Assembly: GCA_002104905.1 (NCBI GenBank)
Contig: MCFE01000133.1
Location: 62,001 to 126,000 of the forward strand
Origin: Basidiobolus meristosporus CBS 931.73
Taxonomy: Eukaryota; Basidiobolomycota; Basidiobolomycetes; Basidiobolales; Basidiobolaceae
DNA: 64,000 nucleotides
Reading direction: 5' to 3'
This document shows positions 45,620 to 56,480 of the stretch, piece by piece; position 1 is the stretch's first letter, and every line of letters begins with the position of its first letter. The notes beneath the pieces were generated by a model. That model worked only from the letters and a program-made list of their open reading frames with translations, was not told the origin of the DNA and made no database searches. A program made the position numbers and the translations under genes.

Positions 45620-46677
45620 CCACTAACAGATGTGCTCATTCCCTTATTTTCTACTTCCCTATATCCCTACTACACTCATTTTAGTTTTATCCCATTTGTC
45701 TTACCCAATCAGTACTATCCCATAAGCCGGTTGACTATCACACCTGCTTACCTTATTGCATAAGTTACCCCTCACCTTATGTAAGATTACTAGTTACAAG
45801 TGCTTCTATATTAGGCAAGTACCCGCGCCAGTACCCGTGACACATGATCAACCCGTGTCACCATCCCTACCATTTCCATACCATATATGGTATCCCCATG
45901 TTACACAGGTTTCAGAATACTGATTCCTGATTGGTTGGATGTGCTGTGCCTCTTAGAACCTTCCGGCACCTACTTAGAACATTCTTAGGTCATTCTGATG
46001 TCATTAAGATTTCTATTGAACTCCGGAACCTTCTGGAACATCATGATTAGTAATCACTTAGCCAGTGAAGAAAAGTATATAAGGGAGGCTATCCCTCAAC
46101 AATAAATCATCATCCCTTTTATCAATATACCAACTTGTTGATTAGTGTGATCACTGCTACCTGCTGCTACCTGAACTTCCAACCCTAGACCACAGGACAC
46201 TCCCAGGAAACCGCGCTGACAGCCAACTGACCTTGGAGGCACTACTTGTGAGGAATACTCAGAGTAGGTATCTTTTATTATATTTGATTCTTTCCCAAGT
46301 TTGTTCTTGTACAGGCAAAGATACTTTTCTGTCTTTGTAACTATTGACCAAAGCTGCATTCTTATCAAGTCCCTGCTGGTGGAGTTTACAGTTGTTTTGA
46401 CTTTGGAAGCTTTAGTACATTGTCATCTCAAAGGACGCTGAACCCAGCACATACTTTTGTTAAGACGCCAACTAAGTTGGGGATTGTAGCTCAATAGTTT
46501 TCCCTTGACAAGCTTGTGGCTTTATTCCCCTTCACATTAGATTAGAGACAGAACCCAAGTATTCCTAGCAAGCTTTTGCCAGAGGTTATCGCACCCAGTG
46601 AACACCCCACACACAAAACACTTGAGAAGTGTTGGACGTATCTCTCCCTTGGACTTATACACCACCACAGCATGTCC
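45611..46677. mobile_element. 1.07-kb insertion containing repeat R3, in gypsy-3 integrase
   Basis: On the minus strand integrase runs CEEIIQERHMSLGH up to about 46,680 and resumes at HYNANPLTTY near 45,610. The inserted DNA therefore splits the HHCC zinc motif at its second His. The insert has a TATA stretch (AGTATATAAGGG, 46,073), an AATAAA near 46,101 and R3 (46,153-46,677), so it may be a solo LTR. No clean target duplication was found. Confidence 0.75.
46153..46677 (+). repeat. Repeat R3, copy 2 (CpG-retaining)
   Basis: Aligns with 21,687-22,206. CpG dinucleotides at CCGCGCTGAC, AAGACGCC, TATCGCACC and GGACGTA are intact here and mutated in the other copy. Confidence 0.75.
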
Positions 46678-46800
46678 TAATGACATATGTCTTTCTTGTA
46701 TGATTTCTTCACAGGCTGCTAGTGGGGGTACCTTGGCTCTGGACTGTCCTTGGAGGAACCATAGTTGATTTTCTTGTACTTCGTACTGACACCATTTCCT

Positions 46801-49350
46801 TCAAAATTCTCTCTTCTGTTTGTTTGTAACAATGTGTTTAGGATACCTCCCTTTCTTTTTAAAGCAGATTACGTCCTTGTACTCATCACTGACACGTATT
46901 TGGCAAATGGGATAGCAACTGAGGAAGTCTGCGTCCTGGTGTTTCTTGCCAGCGCGGTGAATTATTTCAAAGTTGTATTGCTGTAGTCGTAGGGCCCAAC
47001 GTGCTAGTTGGCCGGTAAAGTCTTTAGTTTTCATCAGCCAGACCAGTGCGCTGTGGTCCGTTACTATCGTGAATTGGCGACCATGTATGTATGTATGGAA
47101 TTGCTTAATTGAATAAACAACAGCCAGACATTTGATCTTGGTAACGGGGTAGTGGCGTTTGTGTATGTTTAGCAAACGGCTCATGTAACCAATTGGGTGG
47201 AATTCGCCGGGTTGGTGGTATTGTCCCAGTACGGCACCTATACCAGTGAGGCTTCCATCACAGTTAATAAAAAATCTTGCATCCCAATTGGGAAATCGTA
47301 ACACTGGCGGTGACATCAGGGAATGTTTCAGCTGATCAAATGCTCTCTTTTGAGGCTCCGACCATACAAAACACTGGCCCTTTTGCGTCAATTCATATAG
47401 GGGGGCTGCTATCGTCGCAAAGTTTTTGACAAGGCGGCAATAGTAGCCGGCTAATCCTAGGAATCCCAACACTGCATTAATGTCCTTTGGTGCAGGTGCA
47501 TTTTGAACAGCTTTCAGGAGTGACGTAGATGGGTATATTCCATCTGCCGAGATCTTGTGGCCCAGGAACAACAATTTTGTATACAGGAAATGGCACCTCT
47601 TGGGATGTAGCTTGAGTTGGTTCTCAAGGAGGGATGTCAGGATATGTTGCACGTCGTGTATATGTTCTTCAACATCGGGGGAATATATTGTGATGTCGTC
47701 CAGATACACAAGGGTGCATTCCCATTGTAGATTTCCTAGCACCTTGTCAATCATCCTTTGGAACGTAGCGGGGGCATTGCACAAGCCAAAGGGTAGTCGG
47801 TTCCATTTGTATAATCCAAACAATGTTATAAAAGTGGCTTTGGGTCAATCTTCCGGGGCTACTTCTACTTGCCAATACCCGGAGATTAAGTCAAGAGAGC
47901 TAAAATATTTAGCTCCGATTAATCTGTCCAAGAGGTTGTCTATTTGCGGTAGCGGATACACGTCCTTCCGGGTGACGGCGTTCAATTTCCGGTAGTCAAT
48001 GCAAAAGCATCGCTTTCTGTCTTTCTTTGGGACTATCACTACGGGGGAGGCCCACGGAGACTGGCTCTCTGTAATGATGTCGTCTTTTAATAAAGTTTCA
48101 AACATCTCTTTGATATAGTCTGTGTTAATTTTCGAATTCCTATAGGCTTTTTGCTTGATGGGGTATTTGTCGGCAAGGTGGATTTGGTGATATACCCCAG
48201 GTATATGACCAATTACTTGGTTCTTAGAGAATACTTGGGCAAGCGGACGTATTCCTTCTAGGAATTTGTCTTGTAATGTAGGCGGTAGACTGGGGTCCAC
48301 ATCTAGTTTGGGGAGTTCTTCTTCTGGTTCTTTGTTTGGAGGTGGTCCTTGGTTGTTTCCGTCGACTTTCTCTAAGTTTAACAATGGCACTCCTCTAGGC
48401 AATGTCACCGTGTGTCGCCCATTGTTAACCACTAAGCATTTCAGGCTTTGCGTTTCAAATTTTGGTGGTATCCATACTTTAGGGATTGAGATTCCTTCCA
48501 GTTGCTTGGATGCTTTTGCTGCGGTTATCATTCTTCCGCTCGTTGAATAAGCTATTGGTGTTTCTAATGAGATCACCGTCTCACTGGCGGATGGTATTTT
48601 TATCACCTTTTGTGTGATGATTGGAGACTGCGACGGTTTCACCTCTTCAATTGTCACACTGTTGCTACGCGCCTTGCTCTCATTGGTGATATGAATCAGT
48701 GGGATACTCTTGGTATCCCACCTGAGTTCAGATGCACTGTAAAGTATATCCATCTTATGTTGGATAAACCAACTCTCGCCAATGAGTAAGTTGTTGGCTG
48801 CAACGGGTAGGACCACAACATCTTGGCGTATTATCAAGTTGCCTAGCCAAGTGGGGCAATTAGGCACCACACCTACCGTTGTATCCAGTTGGTCATTTGC
48901 TAGCCGTACTTGAATGGTGTCATTGGGGACTATATTTAGTCTTAGACGTTTCGCTAATGACTCTGACATGATCAACGTAGGGGATCCTGTGTCAATAAGG
49001 GCGAGAATCTCCTTATTCTCTATACGTACCTTTACGTATGTACCTTTATTCGGTTTTTGCAGGACCGTCTGGTTGACATGGAGGGTCGTTATCTCCTTCA
49101 ATCCCTCTATCAGTTCCTTGACTAGAGCCGGGGCCAGTCCCAGTAAATTGGTTATTGGGAGGGTTGCCTTGGTTTGCTCTAGTACCTTCATTATGGGGAA
49201 TAGGCCATGGGAAGACGTGCTAGCATTCTTTGTTTGCTTTAACACTTCTTCCCAAGGTTCATTCCGTACTTCTTCACCTAATTCCGCGCTCTTTCCTTTT
49301 GACGGAACCTCTACTACAGGTTCCTTTGCCTCCTCTCTAGAAGCATCATG
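46801..49350 (-). pseudogene. Gypsy-3 protease, reverse transcriptase and RNase H
   Basis: Protease EILALIDTGSPTLIMSESLA (about 48,990). RT FCIDYRKLNAVTRKDVYPLP, SSLDLISGYWQVEVAPED, a TGA at 47,845, then FGLCNAPATFQRMID and TLVYLDDITIYS (YLDD intact). RNase H FFINCDGSLTGIGAVLGQYH then YPVTKIKCLAVVYSIKQFH and IVTDHSALVWL. The TGA sits where the family has a residue before PKTAF, and would be explained by a CGA-to-TGA CpG transition. Domain order pro-RT-RH is standard for Ty3/gypsy. Confidence 0.88.
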
Positions 49351-49394
49351 TCAACGCTTGTTCTTCCGCACTTCGATTGTCCTGATGGGAGGGC

Positions 49395-50266
49395 TTAGAT
49401 TGACTGAGTCCCGTTGGCCTCCTGGCAAGGGACTCTGTCTTTTGACGCCTTCTTCTCTTTTGTGTCCGGTACGGCTTCTCTTCCGTACCATTTTTCACAT
49501 TCATGGGCCCGGTGACCTACTTCTCCACACACATAACACGGATACTGTTGTCGCGGTTGTTCCATCTGTTGGGTCAGGACTTGAACCTGGGCCTTTAGAT
49601 CTATGACAGCTTCCCAGAGTTTATCACCTTCTTTGGGGACTTCTTGGACATTGTTGATCAAGAGTTCTTGGACCTTTCGCCGTAATTCCTCTAACTCACG
49701 GTCTTTTGGGGAGGCAATTTTTCCTTTCTTACGGGGGATCCCTGTCCTTCGATCGTTTGTATCACTATAGGGTAGCCCCCATAGCAAGATGACCCCTCAC
49801 ACTTGTTCGACCAACTCCTGCAACGTTTTACATCCCTGTTGTTCTTTGGACGCCCTATGTCTTATTTTGTCGTCTAAGCCCATGATGTAATACCTCATGA
49901 GCTGTTGTTTGGCGATTTTGTCCTTTGGGAGACATCAAACTTGTTGGAGAAACAGTTCAGTGTAGGCTTCATAGCTTTCACTGCTTTTCTTCCGCAAGGA
50001 CAGTAGAAGGGCTTTGTAGTGGTATCCTTCGGCATATAGAAAGCGTGTCTTGTAGGCTTCTTCTAGTGCATCCCAGTCGTCTTTGACTGCGTCTTCCAAC
50101 CCATAATGCCATTGCCATGCTGACCCTTCCATATGTCTTGCAAACTCTCTTACTTTCTTATTGTTGTCCCATCCTGCATCAACCGCGCTCTCTCAAACTT
50201 ATTGAACCACTCAAGGGCTTTCTCTCTCTTTCCCTTGTATGTTTTTAGTTTGATTGTAGTAGTCAT
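49395..50266 (-). pseudogene. Gypsy-3 gag
   Basis: The likely start is ATG 50,266 (MTTTIKLKTYKGKEREKALE, WFNKFERARL). A frameshift near 50,180 leads to VREFARHMEGSAWQWHYGLE and KTRFLYAEGYHYKALLLSLR (capsid). A stop near 49,935 and others follow. The C-terminal part has a coiled-coil-like LEELRRKVQELLINNVQEV and an intact CX2CX4HX4C knuckle CYVCGEVGHRAHEC near 49,500-49,540. Confidence 0.85.
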
Positions 50267-50286
50267 TACCTCACTTGTGCTTATTT

Positions 50287-50307
50287 CCGCAGAGACGGCA
50301 CCAAATA
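50287..50307 (-). promoter_or_regulatory. Gypsy-3 primer-binding site
   Basis: Four bases (TATT) after the 5' LTR the minus strand reads TGGTGCCGTCTCTGCGG, complementary to a tRNA ending CCGCAGAGACGGCACCA. The tRNA species is not identified. Confidence 0.6.
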
Positions 50308-50694
50308 TGTGGGTTATTACTGACTGTACTTGGTGAGTGGGAGAGCTTGTAGGTCAAGTCAGTACCACTTGGTTCAGAATAGCTTCCGATAGAAGGTAGC
50401 AAGGTAATAAAGACTTCTGTTTATTTTGTCCAAATCTCGTTGTTCTTCCTGGTTCAATTGGGTAGATATATATATCACTTGGGGGGGCTTAGACAATAGA
50501 CAATGTGTTATAAAATAGGGGTGTGAACACCTTCCTGTTATGGTAAGTGTTCTAACTAGATAAGGGCAGGGATAGGAGGGGAGGACGCATGGGGGAATCA
50601 TAGGGAGGGTACTGGAGGACTTTGGGTAGGACTCAGGAGGGAACTCTTGGGAGAACTCTTGGGCAAAGAGTGGGTACTACATTGAGTACTCACA
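50308..50694 (-). repeat. Gypsy-3 5' LTR
   Basis: The partner of 42,846-43,232. Right flank GAGTT matches the left flank of the element. Several of the few differences are at CpG/TpG/CpA positions (ATTTCGTCC/ATTTTGTCC, GACGCGTG/GACGCATG). Confidence 0.94.
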
Positions 50695-52050
50695 GAGTTT
50701 TCCTAATAAAAATTAGGTGCTTGTTGCACCCAACCCAACTTTACATTATGTCACTGATTACTCACTCATTGGGGCTGCTTAGCTTCTTAGTGCCATAGGC
50801 ATAAGTGTCTCCATGTACATATTTGTCATCAGTATTCTCCAACTCTTCCTGGCTGTCCTCCATGTGCCAACTCATCACATCCATAACAGACTTGAAGGTA
50901 ATATTCTTGGTGAGATTGGGATATGGTAGTACCTGCAACTTGACTTGTCTTTGTATCTCCCCACACATCCACTCCATAGGAAACTCCCAAAGGTGAATCA
51001 AGGCCCAATATTCTCCCCACACTGTGCAAGATGGAGTCAAGAATGGATACAGTAGTGGCAGAGATCTACTTGTTCAGCTTTATGTTTGTAGTATGGCTGC
51101 TCAAATCCTGCCACAAACTCCTTGCACAACAGCTGTAGATGCGTCAAGTTGGCATTGGTGATCTGCTTCTGGATAAATATTCATACAATATCCATCTATG
51201 ACTCCCAATGCTTCCGATGCACTCCGGGTAGGAATGGCTTCAGAACACCACTTAAATAAATACATATCCAGTTCATCCAGTCTTTGCATTTGAATTGTCA
51301 CATATGCATATGAATATTGATTGGAGCCCATGAGAATTACTCAGGGTAGCAGATACTCTGTAATATCTTTGCAATTCTTTCAAATTTCTCCAGTATCTTG
51401 AAGGGCTCATTTAGCATGAAATGCTCCTTGTGAGACTTGGTCATCAGTATAGGGATATTGTTGAAAAGCAAATGCATTGCCCTAGTGGAAAGCATTTGCT
51501 CTAACAGATACTGTCTATCTTAAGCATCTCTGGTTTCCAATTGATTCCATATTCTGATCAATGGCTAATAGCTTGCCAACTTTGCTGCAATTGCATGCTG
51601 ACTTCTGTATGTTCTCTCTGTGGAAAGATGATGTCCTTATTGCTGGTGTTTGGGTAACAATAATGTGTATGAGTTATGGAGTAAATCCCCTGGATCTCAC
51701 ACATTTGGCAGCAATACCATCCATTGCACCTGGAAATACCTGCTATCTTGCTGAGGGCTGGAGTATCTCCAATGCAGATAATAATATGAGCTTTTACATG
51801 ACAGTCATTTACTGTTGTCCTGCTGGAAAGCATAGAAAACTCATCCAGCAATGAATACAGGTAGCTATTCAGGTTGGACAGTGACTTAGGCCCAGTTACC
51901 AGTGAGACTACCATCAGATTATTGCTCTGAAACTGTAAAATGGCCAACAGATTCAGATTGATGAGAATCAGTGGCCAGCAGGATTTGCTGGTAGAGTACT
52001 TGTTTAATGAGAATCTATCTAGTGCTAATGCAAAGGCATGGTCATACATA
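50695..52050 (-). pseudogene. Tnp2-like transposase relic K, N-terminal and central part
   Basis: The best preserved transposase relic. The minus frame 52,049-51,558 encodes ALDRFSLNKYSTSKSCWPLI, SLVTGPKSLSNLNSYLYSLL, KAHIIICIGDTPALSKIAGI, RCNGWYCCQMCEIQGIYSIT and QREHTEVSMQLQQSWQAISH. It continues through AYVTIQMQRLDELDMYLFKW (51,300) and YWALIHLWEFPMEWMCGEIQ with RQVKLQVLPYPNLTKNITFK (51,040-50,900). IGDTPAL and WYCCQMCEIQG are the Tnp2-type landmarks. The W-E-F-x-ME-W-x-x-G region resembles the HxxxxWxFxxER motif of Plavaka transposases. It is interrupted by gypsy-3 at 50,694 and joined to copia element I at about 52,052. Confidence 0.7.
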
Positions 52051-52053
52051 CCT

Positions 52054-54717
52054 TCAAAGTGGCCCTATGTCTGCAATCATTCCATCTGTAGGACAGTAAG
52101 CTAAGCTAACTAAGTTATTCTCTATAGCTTCACATATGAAATGATGTCTAATATCTATGTGCTTGGTTCTTGCATGAAAAGTTGGATTTCTACCTAATTG
52201 TATACATCCTTGATTATCTTGAAATAAAGTAATAGGCATTTATTGACATAGGCCTAAATCTGTAAAGAGCTTTCTTAACCACATTGCTTCTTTTGTAGCT
52301 TCACAGGCTGCCATATACTCTGCCTCTGTGGTAGAAAGTGCTACGGTTGGTTGCTTTCTTGAATTCCATGAGATTGCTCCTTTACAGTAAAGAAAGGTGT
52401 ACCCTGTGATGGATCTTCTGTCTTCCAAATTTTGTCCCCAATCAGCATCAGAGTATCCCACAAGATCCTGTTCTGAATCCTTATAAGTGTATCTTAAGCA
52501 GATATCAGCAGTTCCTTTTAGGTATCTAAAAATCCGCTTAACTGCTGCAATATGATCAGATCCATAGTTCTGATTATGTTGGCTGACAACTCCCACTGAA
52601 TATGAGATATCTGGACATGTTCCAAGCATGATATACATCAGACTGCTAACCATAGATTGATAAGGAAAGTCAGGGCTTTCTGATGGCACCAAGCTCTCTT
52701 GATTTGGTTGAGTTTTGACCAAGTTAAGGTTTGTCTCCATTGGGGTAGCTGCCGGTTTGCAGTCTTCCATTTGTTACTTCTTTAGTATATCTTGAATATA
52801 CTTGGACTGACTTAGGGTGATAGTCTGGGTACTTCTGTCTATGGAGAACTTAATCCCTAAGTAGTAGCTGAGTTCTCCTAGATCGGACATCTTGAACTCC
52901 TTAGATAGGCTGGATTTAGTTTCTTCCAATGTTTCTAGGTTATTGGTGGCTATAATAAGATTGTCCACATATAGAGCTAATAGAATAGGCTATTTAGGGC
53001 CTCTTTTACAGTCTGGGGTTCATCAACATGGACTGAATAGGCATAGGCTAGGTTTGTACCCTCATTGATATAGTAATTTGGGCTATTTCTTGTCCAATTA
53101 GATCTCTGGGCATTTGATACTGGACTGATCACTTCTGGGATATTTCTGGGCACTGATTCTGGCTGAACCATGGTTGTAGAGTCCTCTGGCGTGAAAAAAT
53201 TTTCATTGTTTTGCTCTGATTCAATCCTGACAATTGGTGGACTTGAGATCAAATTTTTGTCATCATCTGATATCATATTTTGTGAAAATTTTGAGTTTTC
53301 ATCAAACAACACATCCCTAGACTTGATCAGCTTCTTTGCTTTGTTACTGTAGAGTCTGTATGCCTTACTCTCATTGCAGTAGCCCAAAAATATGCATTTT
53401 ACACTTTTTGGCTCAAATTTTGACTGATTTGTGGCCAGTTTTTTTGGCATATGCTGTACACCCAAATATTCTTAGATGTTCTGCACTTGGTCTGTATCCA
53501 TACCATGCTTCAAATGGAGTAGAATCACGAAGTACTTTGCTATAACTCCTATTTTTAAGGTATACAGCAGTGGCAACTGATTCCGCCCAAAAATCATAGG
53601 ATAATATTTGATCATGGATTATATATCTTGCCATATCAATTATTGATCTGTTAGCATGTTCTGCTACTCAATTTTGCTGTGGGGAGTATGGTACAGTAGT
53701 CTCTTGCTTTATCCCATGATTTTTGCAGAAGTGGATGAAGAGTTTTGAGGTATATTCTCCACCATTGTCAGAGCGTATTTTCTTGATTTTTTCACCAGCT
53801 TCACTCTCCACCATGGCTTTAAACTCCCTGAAATTAGACAGAGCTTCTTCCTTTCACTCCATGAAGTAGACCCATGTGTATCTTATAAAATCATCAATAA
53901 AAGTGATTAAATACTCCATCCTGCCTAAGGATAAATTTTGCATAGGTCCACACAGATCTGAGTGAATTAGATCTAATTTTTTCTCAGTTTTGATTAACCC
54001 AGAGCTCTTGAACGGTTGTCTGGCTTGTTTTCCATATATACAGGCTTCACAGTGCTCCAAATTAGCTGGGGGATCAATTTTCACTCCAGAAATTAGCTGA
54101 TCTTTGATCATTTTATGCAAATAATCAAAATTGATGTGTCCAAATCTCCTATGCTAAAGCATTGTTGTTTCTTCATTTAAGTTACTTATATTGGCTTCCA
54201 GATATGATGGAATATAAGTCAACTTGTATAGACTCTGATCTCTGATGCCTAAAGCAATATGAGCACCATTTTGATCAGTGATCCTGCATCCAGAATTGTC
54301 AAAACTGAAACTGAGTCCTTCTGCTGTGGCCTTGCTTACACAGAGTAGGTTCTTGGCTATTTCTGGTACATAGAGTACTTCTTTAAAGGTCAGTGTATGG
54401 CTTCCTTCACTGCTTCTAAGGTTTACTTGGATAGTTCCTTCTCCCACTACATCAAGTGTTTTATTGTCACCCATGAAGACCTTCTTAATTGGAATTTCTT
54501 CATATTGGGTAAAAAGTTCTTTTTGGTGTGTAAAGTGTTGAGATGCTCCAGAGTCAATATACCACGTATGAGAATCCTTGTTTGTGGTCATATTTGGTGC
54601 AGATATGAATAGTCTATCTTCAGTTGTTGCAGCATTTCCATATTCAGGCTTCTTTTGCTGATTATCTTTCATTTTGAGACACCGGTCTGATGTGTGTCCT
54701 TTCCTTTTGCAGTAGTT
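52054..54717 (-). pseudogene. Copia-2 I protease, integrase, partial RT and RNase H
   Basis: Read on the minus strand: nucleocapsid knuckle FCNYCKRKGHTSDRC near 54,700 (intact CX2CX4HX4C), then protease TWYIDSGASQHFTHQKELF (54,570). Integrase follows: CEACIYGKQARQPFKSSG, DLIHSDLCGPMQNLSLGRME, IRSDNGGEYTSKLF near 53,760, and AVYLKNRSYSKVLRDSTPFE then AWYGYRPSAEHLRIFGCTAY. RT remnant MSDLGELSYYLGIKFSIDRS is at 52,890. RNase H/tail at 52,770-52,240 is a long open stretch (MEDCKPAATPMETNLNLVKT ... YADADWGQ-type SDADWGQNLEDRRSITGYTF; LSTTEAEYMAACEATKEAMW). Confidence 0.85.
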
Positions 54718-54822
54718 GCAAAATAGGTTGCTGTTGCCTTTGTAGGGTCTTGGGTACCTCCTTATTGGTTATCATTGCTTATTAAAGCATTTTCTTCTTC
54801 CTTCTTATTGGCGCTTGATTTT

Positions 54823-55517
54823 TGTTGTATCCAAGAGAAAGTGTAATAAAACTCTTGAATGGTTTAACTGAACCAAAGGGACAATTAAGTGCAGAATCTT
54901 AGAATTGTCAGAGAGTGGCAGAAATATTAGCAGAAAGATTCTGATCTAATATTGGTCTTGGATACAGCTGGGTTGGCTATAAAGACAATGATATTTGTTT
55001 GCTAGGCAGGCTAGGCTTGGTGTTCTTTGGAGTGCTAGATATACTAGGCTTGGATAGAAACTAGAACGGAATTGTTGGATTCTTATTTTTGCTGAGACAG
55101 AATCTTAATTTTGTTGAGACACACACTAAACCAAAAGGTTCAGCAAACTTTATTTATACTTTTCTGATCAAGTTGAATTAGTAAGCGCCAAGGGACTGAT
55201 TGATTGAAATCAATTTGGGTGTTCATAGGTGCATAAGATAAATGAAAATTACATCATCAATCAACTGATGTCTTGGCAACTGCACAGTGGTTGGATAGAT
55301 CTCAGATGACTAATCACCTGGGAAGGCTTGGCAGATAGGTTGATAACGTAATGACCATTTGAAAATAGATCAGGTGTGATAGCTAAAAATAGATTCTGAG
55401 GTGGGATAAAATAAACTGTAACTGGGATTTGTTATGTTTGGGTTAGGGAAAAGCAGTGAGGGTACTAGATTTTCAAACGGAGTAAAATTGGCTAAGTTTA
55501 AATGTTGATGCACAACA
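54823..55517. repeat. 695-bp solo LTR of a separate family, TSD ATTTT
   Basis: TGTTGTATCCAAGAG...GATGCACAACA, flanked by ATTTT on both sides (54,818-54,822 and 55,518-55,522), lying between gag segments DEELRK and SANKKEEENA. It is twice as long as the other copia LTRs here, no second copy exists in the window, and its internal element is unknown. It has a CTTTATTTATACTTTTC TATA-like stretch near 55,150. Confidence 0.87.
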
Positions 55518-55522
55518 ATTTT

Positions 55523-56474
55523 CTTAATTCTTCATCCAGGAGCCTTCCATATACATAATTTAAGGTCAAATCTTCAGTTCTGGACTCTAGGGCTGATACA
55601 AGGCCCTGAAGCTTGTTTGTCAGGCTATTCAGGATAGTAACTATCACATCCTTATCAGTAGTTGGTACTGTTGTAAGAGTCTTGGAGATATTGGAAGTGA
55701 TTTGGAGAACAAGTGGATTATGTGGTTTTAACTTAATGATTTATTGAATGTAAAAGTAGTATTTATACTTTTACCAAGTCTTGGCATTACAAACACGTAG
55801 AATAGGTTAAGAAAGGTCCCAAGAGCATGTGTGCAAAGTTTGGGGCTGTTTGGACAACTTTGAGAATTTTCATGTTCTGGGTACCTGGTATTTTGGTGAA
55901 AATATTCTAAGTAAATCCCGACAAGGAATTTGGTCAGTATTCTCTAGGATTTGAAGGTAATGATCTAATTGACTAAGTTAGGTGAATATTTAGGTTGAAT
56001 TACGAATTTTTTACAACAGGTACGCCCACAGATTCCATCTCATCTACCAGCAGGGTAATTCTTTTAATTAGATTTTTCATTTCTTCTCCTGGTAGCATCT
56101 TTGTAGTAAAGAGTTTTTGTCTCAGATACATTTTCTTGGCAGCTGAGCATGACTGGTAGGTGTCTTCCAATGCTTTCCAGGCATTCTTTGCCATTTTTGC
56201 TCTTGAGCATTGAATTAGCAATTTGTCCTTGACATTAAGGCAAATGCAGTTAAAGGCACTTTGTTCTTTCTTCTGGTACTTTAAGGCTTCCTCTCGCACG
56301 TTTTTACAAGGGCATTCTTCTCCCATGACAATATCCCAAAGGCCTCTTTCTTGTAGCAGCATCTTCATCTTCACCTTCCACACTTGGTGGTTAGATCCAT
56401 CCAACTTTTCAGCAGAGGGAAAAATTCCAGTAATAGCAGTAGTAGACATTGCAGAGAGTGACAGCTTGGGGCTC
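55523..56474 (-). pseudogene. Copia-2 I gag N-terminal half
   Basis: It starts in the primer site (GGTTATGAGCCCC): MSPKLSLSAMSTTAITGIFP, SAEKLDGSNHQVWKVKMKML, QERGLWDIVMGEECPC, AFNCICLNVKDKLLIQCSRA, AWKALEDTYQSCSAAKKMYL, KRITLLVDEMESVGVP. A solo LTR then intervenes, and TTDKDVIVTILNSLTNKLQG, TEDLTLNYVYGRLLDEELRK follow. This is typical UBN2-type copia gag (DGxNYxxWKxxM). The frame is open from 56,474 to the solo LTR. Confidence 0.85.
55669..56018 (-). repeat. Copia-2 solo LTR, TSD GGTAC
   Basis: TGTTGTAAGAG...TTTTTTACAACA, 350 bp, flanked by GGTAC at 55,664-55,668 and 56,019-56,023. It splits gag between ESVGVP and TTDKD. About 95% identical to the 5' LTR of its host element. Confidence 0.92.
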
Positions 56475-56480
56475 ATAACC
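56468..56480 (-). promoter_or_regulatory. Copia primer-binding site (initiator tRNA anticodon arm type)
   Basis: GGTTATGAGCCCC directly follows the LTR on the minus strand. It is complementary to GGGGCTCATAACC, the anticodon stem-loop of eukaryotic initiator tRNA-Met, as used by Drosophila copia and yeast Ty5. It also contains the first ATG of gag. Confidence 0.75.

Larger units (their letters stand above)
42846..50694 (-). mobile_element. Gypsy-3: complete Ty3/gypsy element with extra 3' ORF
   Basis: Bounded by 387-bp LTRs (42,846-43,232 and 50,308-50,694), differing at about six positions, and by a perfect 5-bp duplication GAGTT. Order on the minus strand: 5' LTR, primer site, gag, protease, RT, RNase H, a 1.07-kb insertion, integrase, an extra ORF, 3' LTR. 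The internal sequence is still CpG-rich (five CpGs in 45,121-45,180), unlike surrounding elements, consistent with recent arrival. Gag and pol carry a frameshift and several nonsense codons. It inserted into Tnp2-like relic K. Confidence 0.92.
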
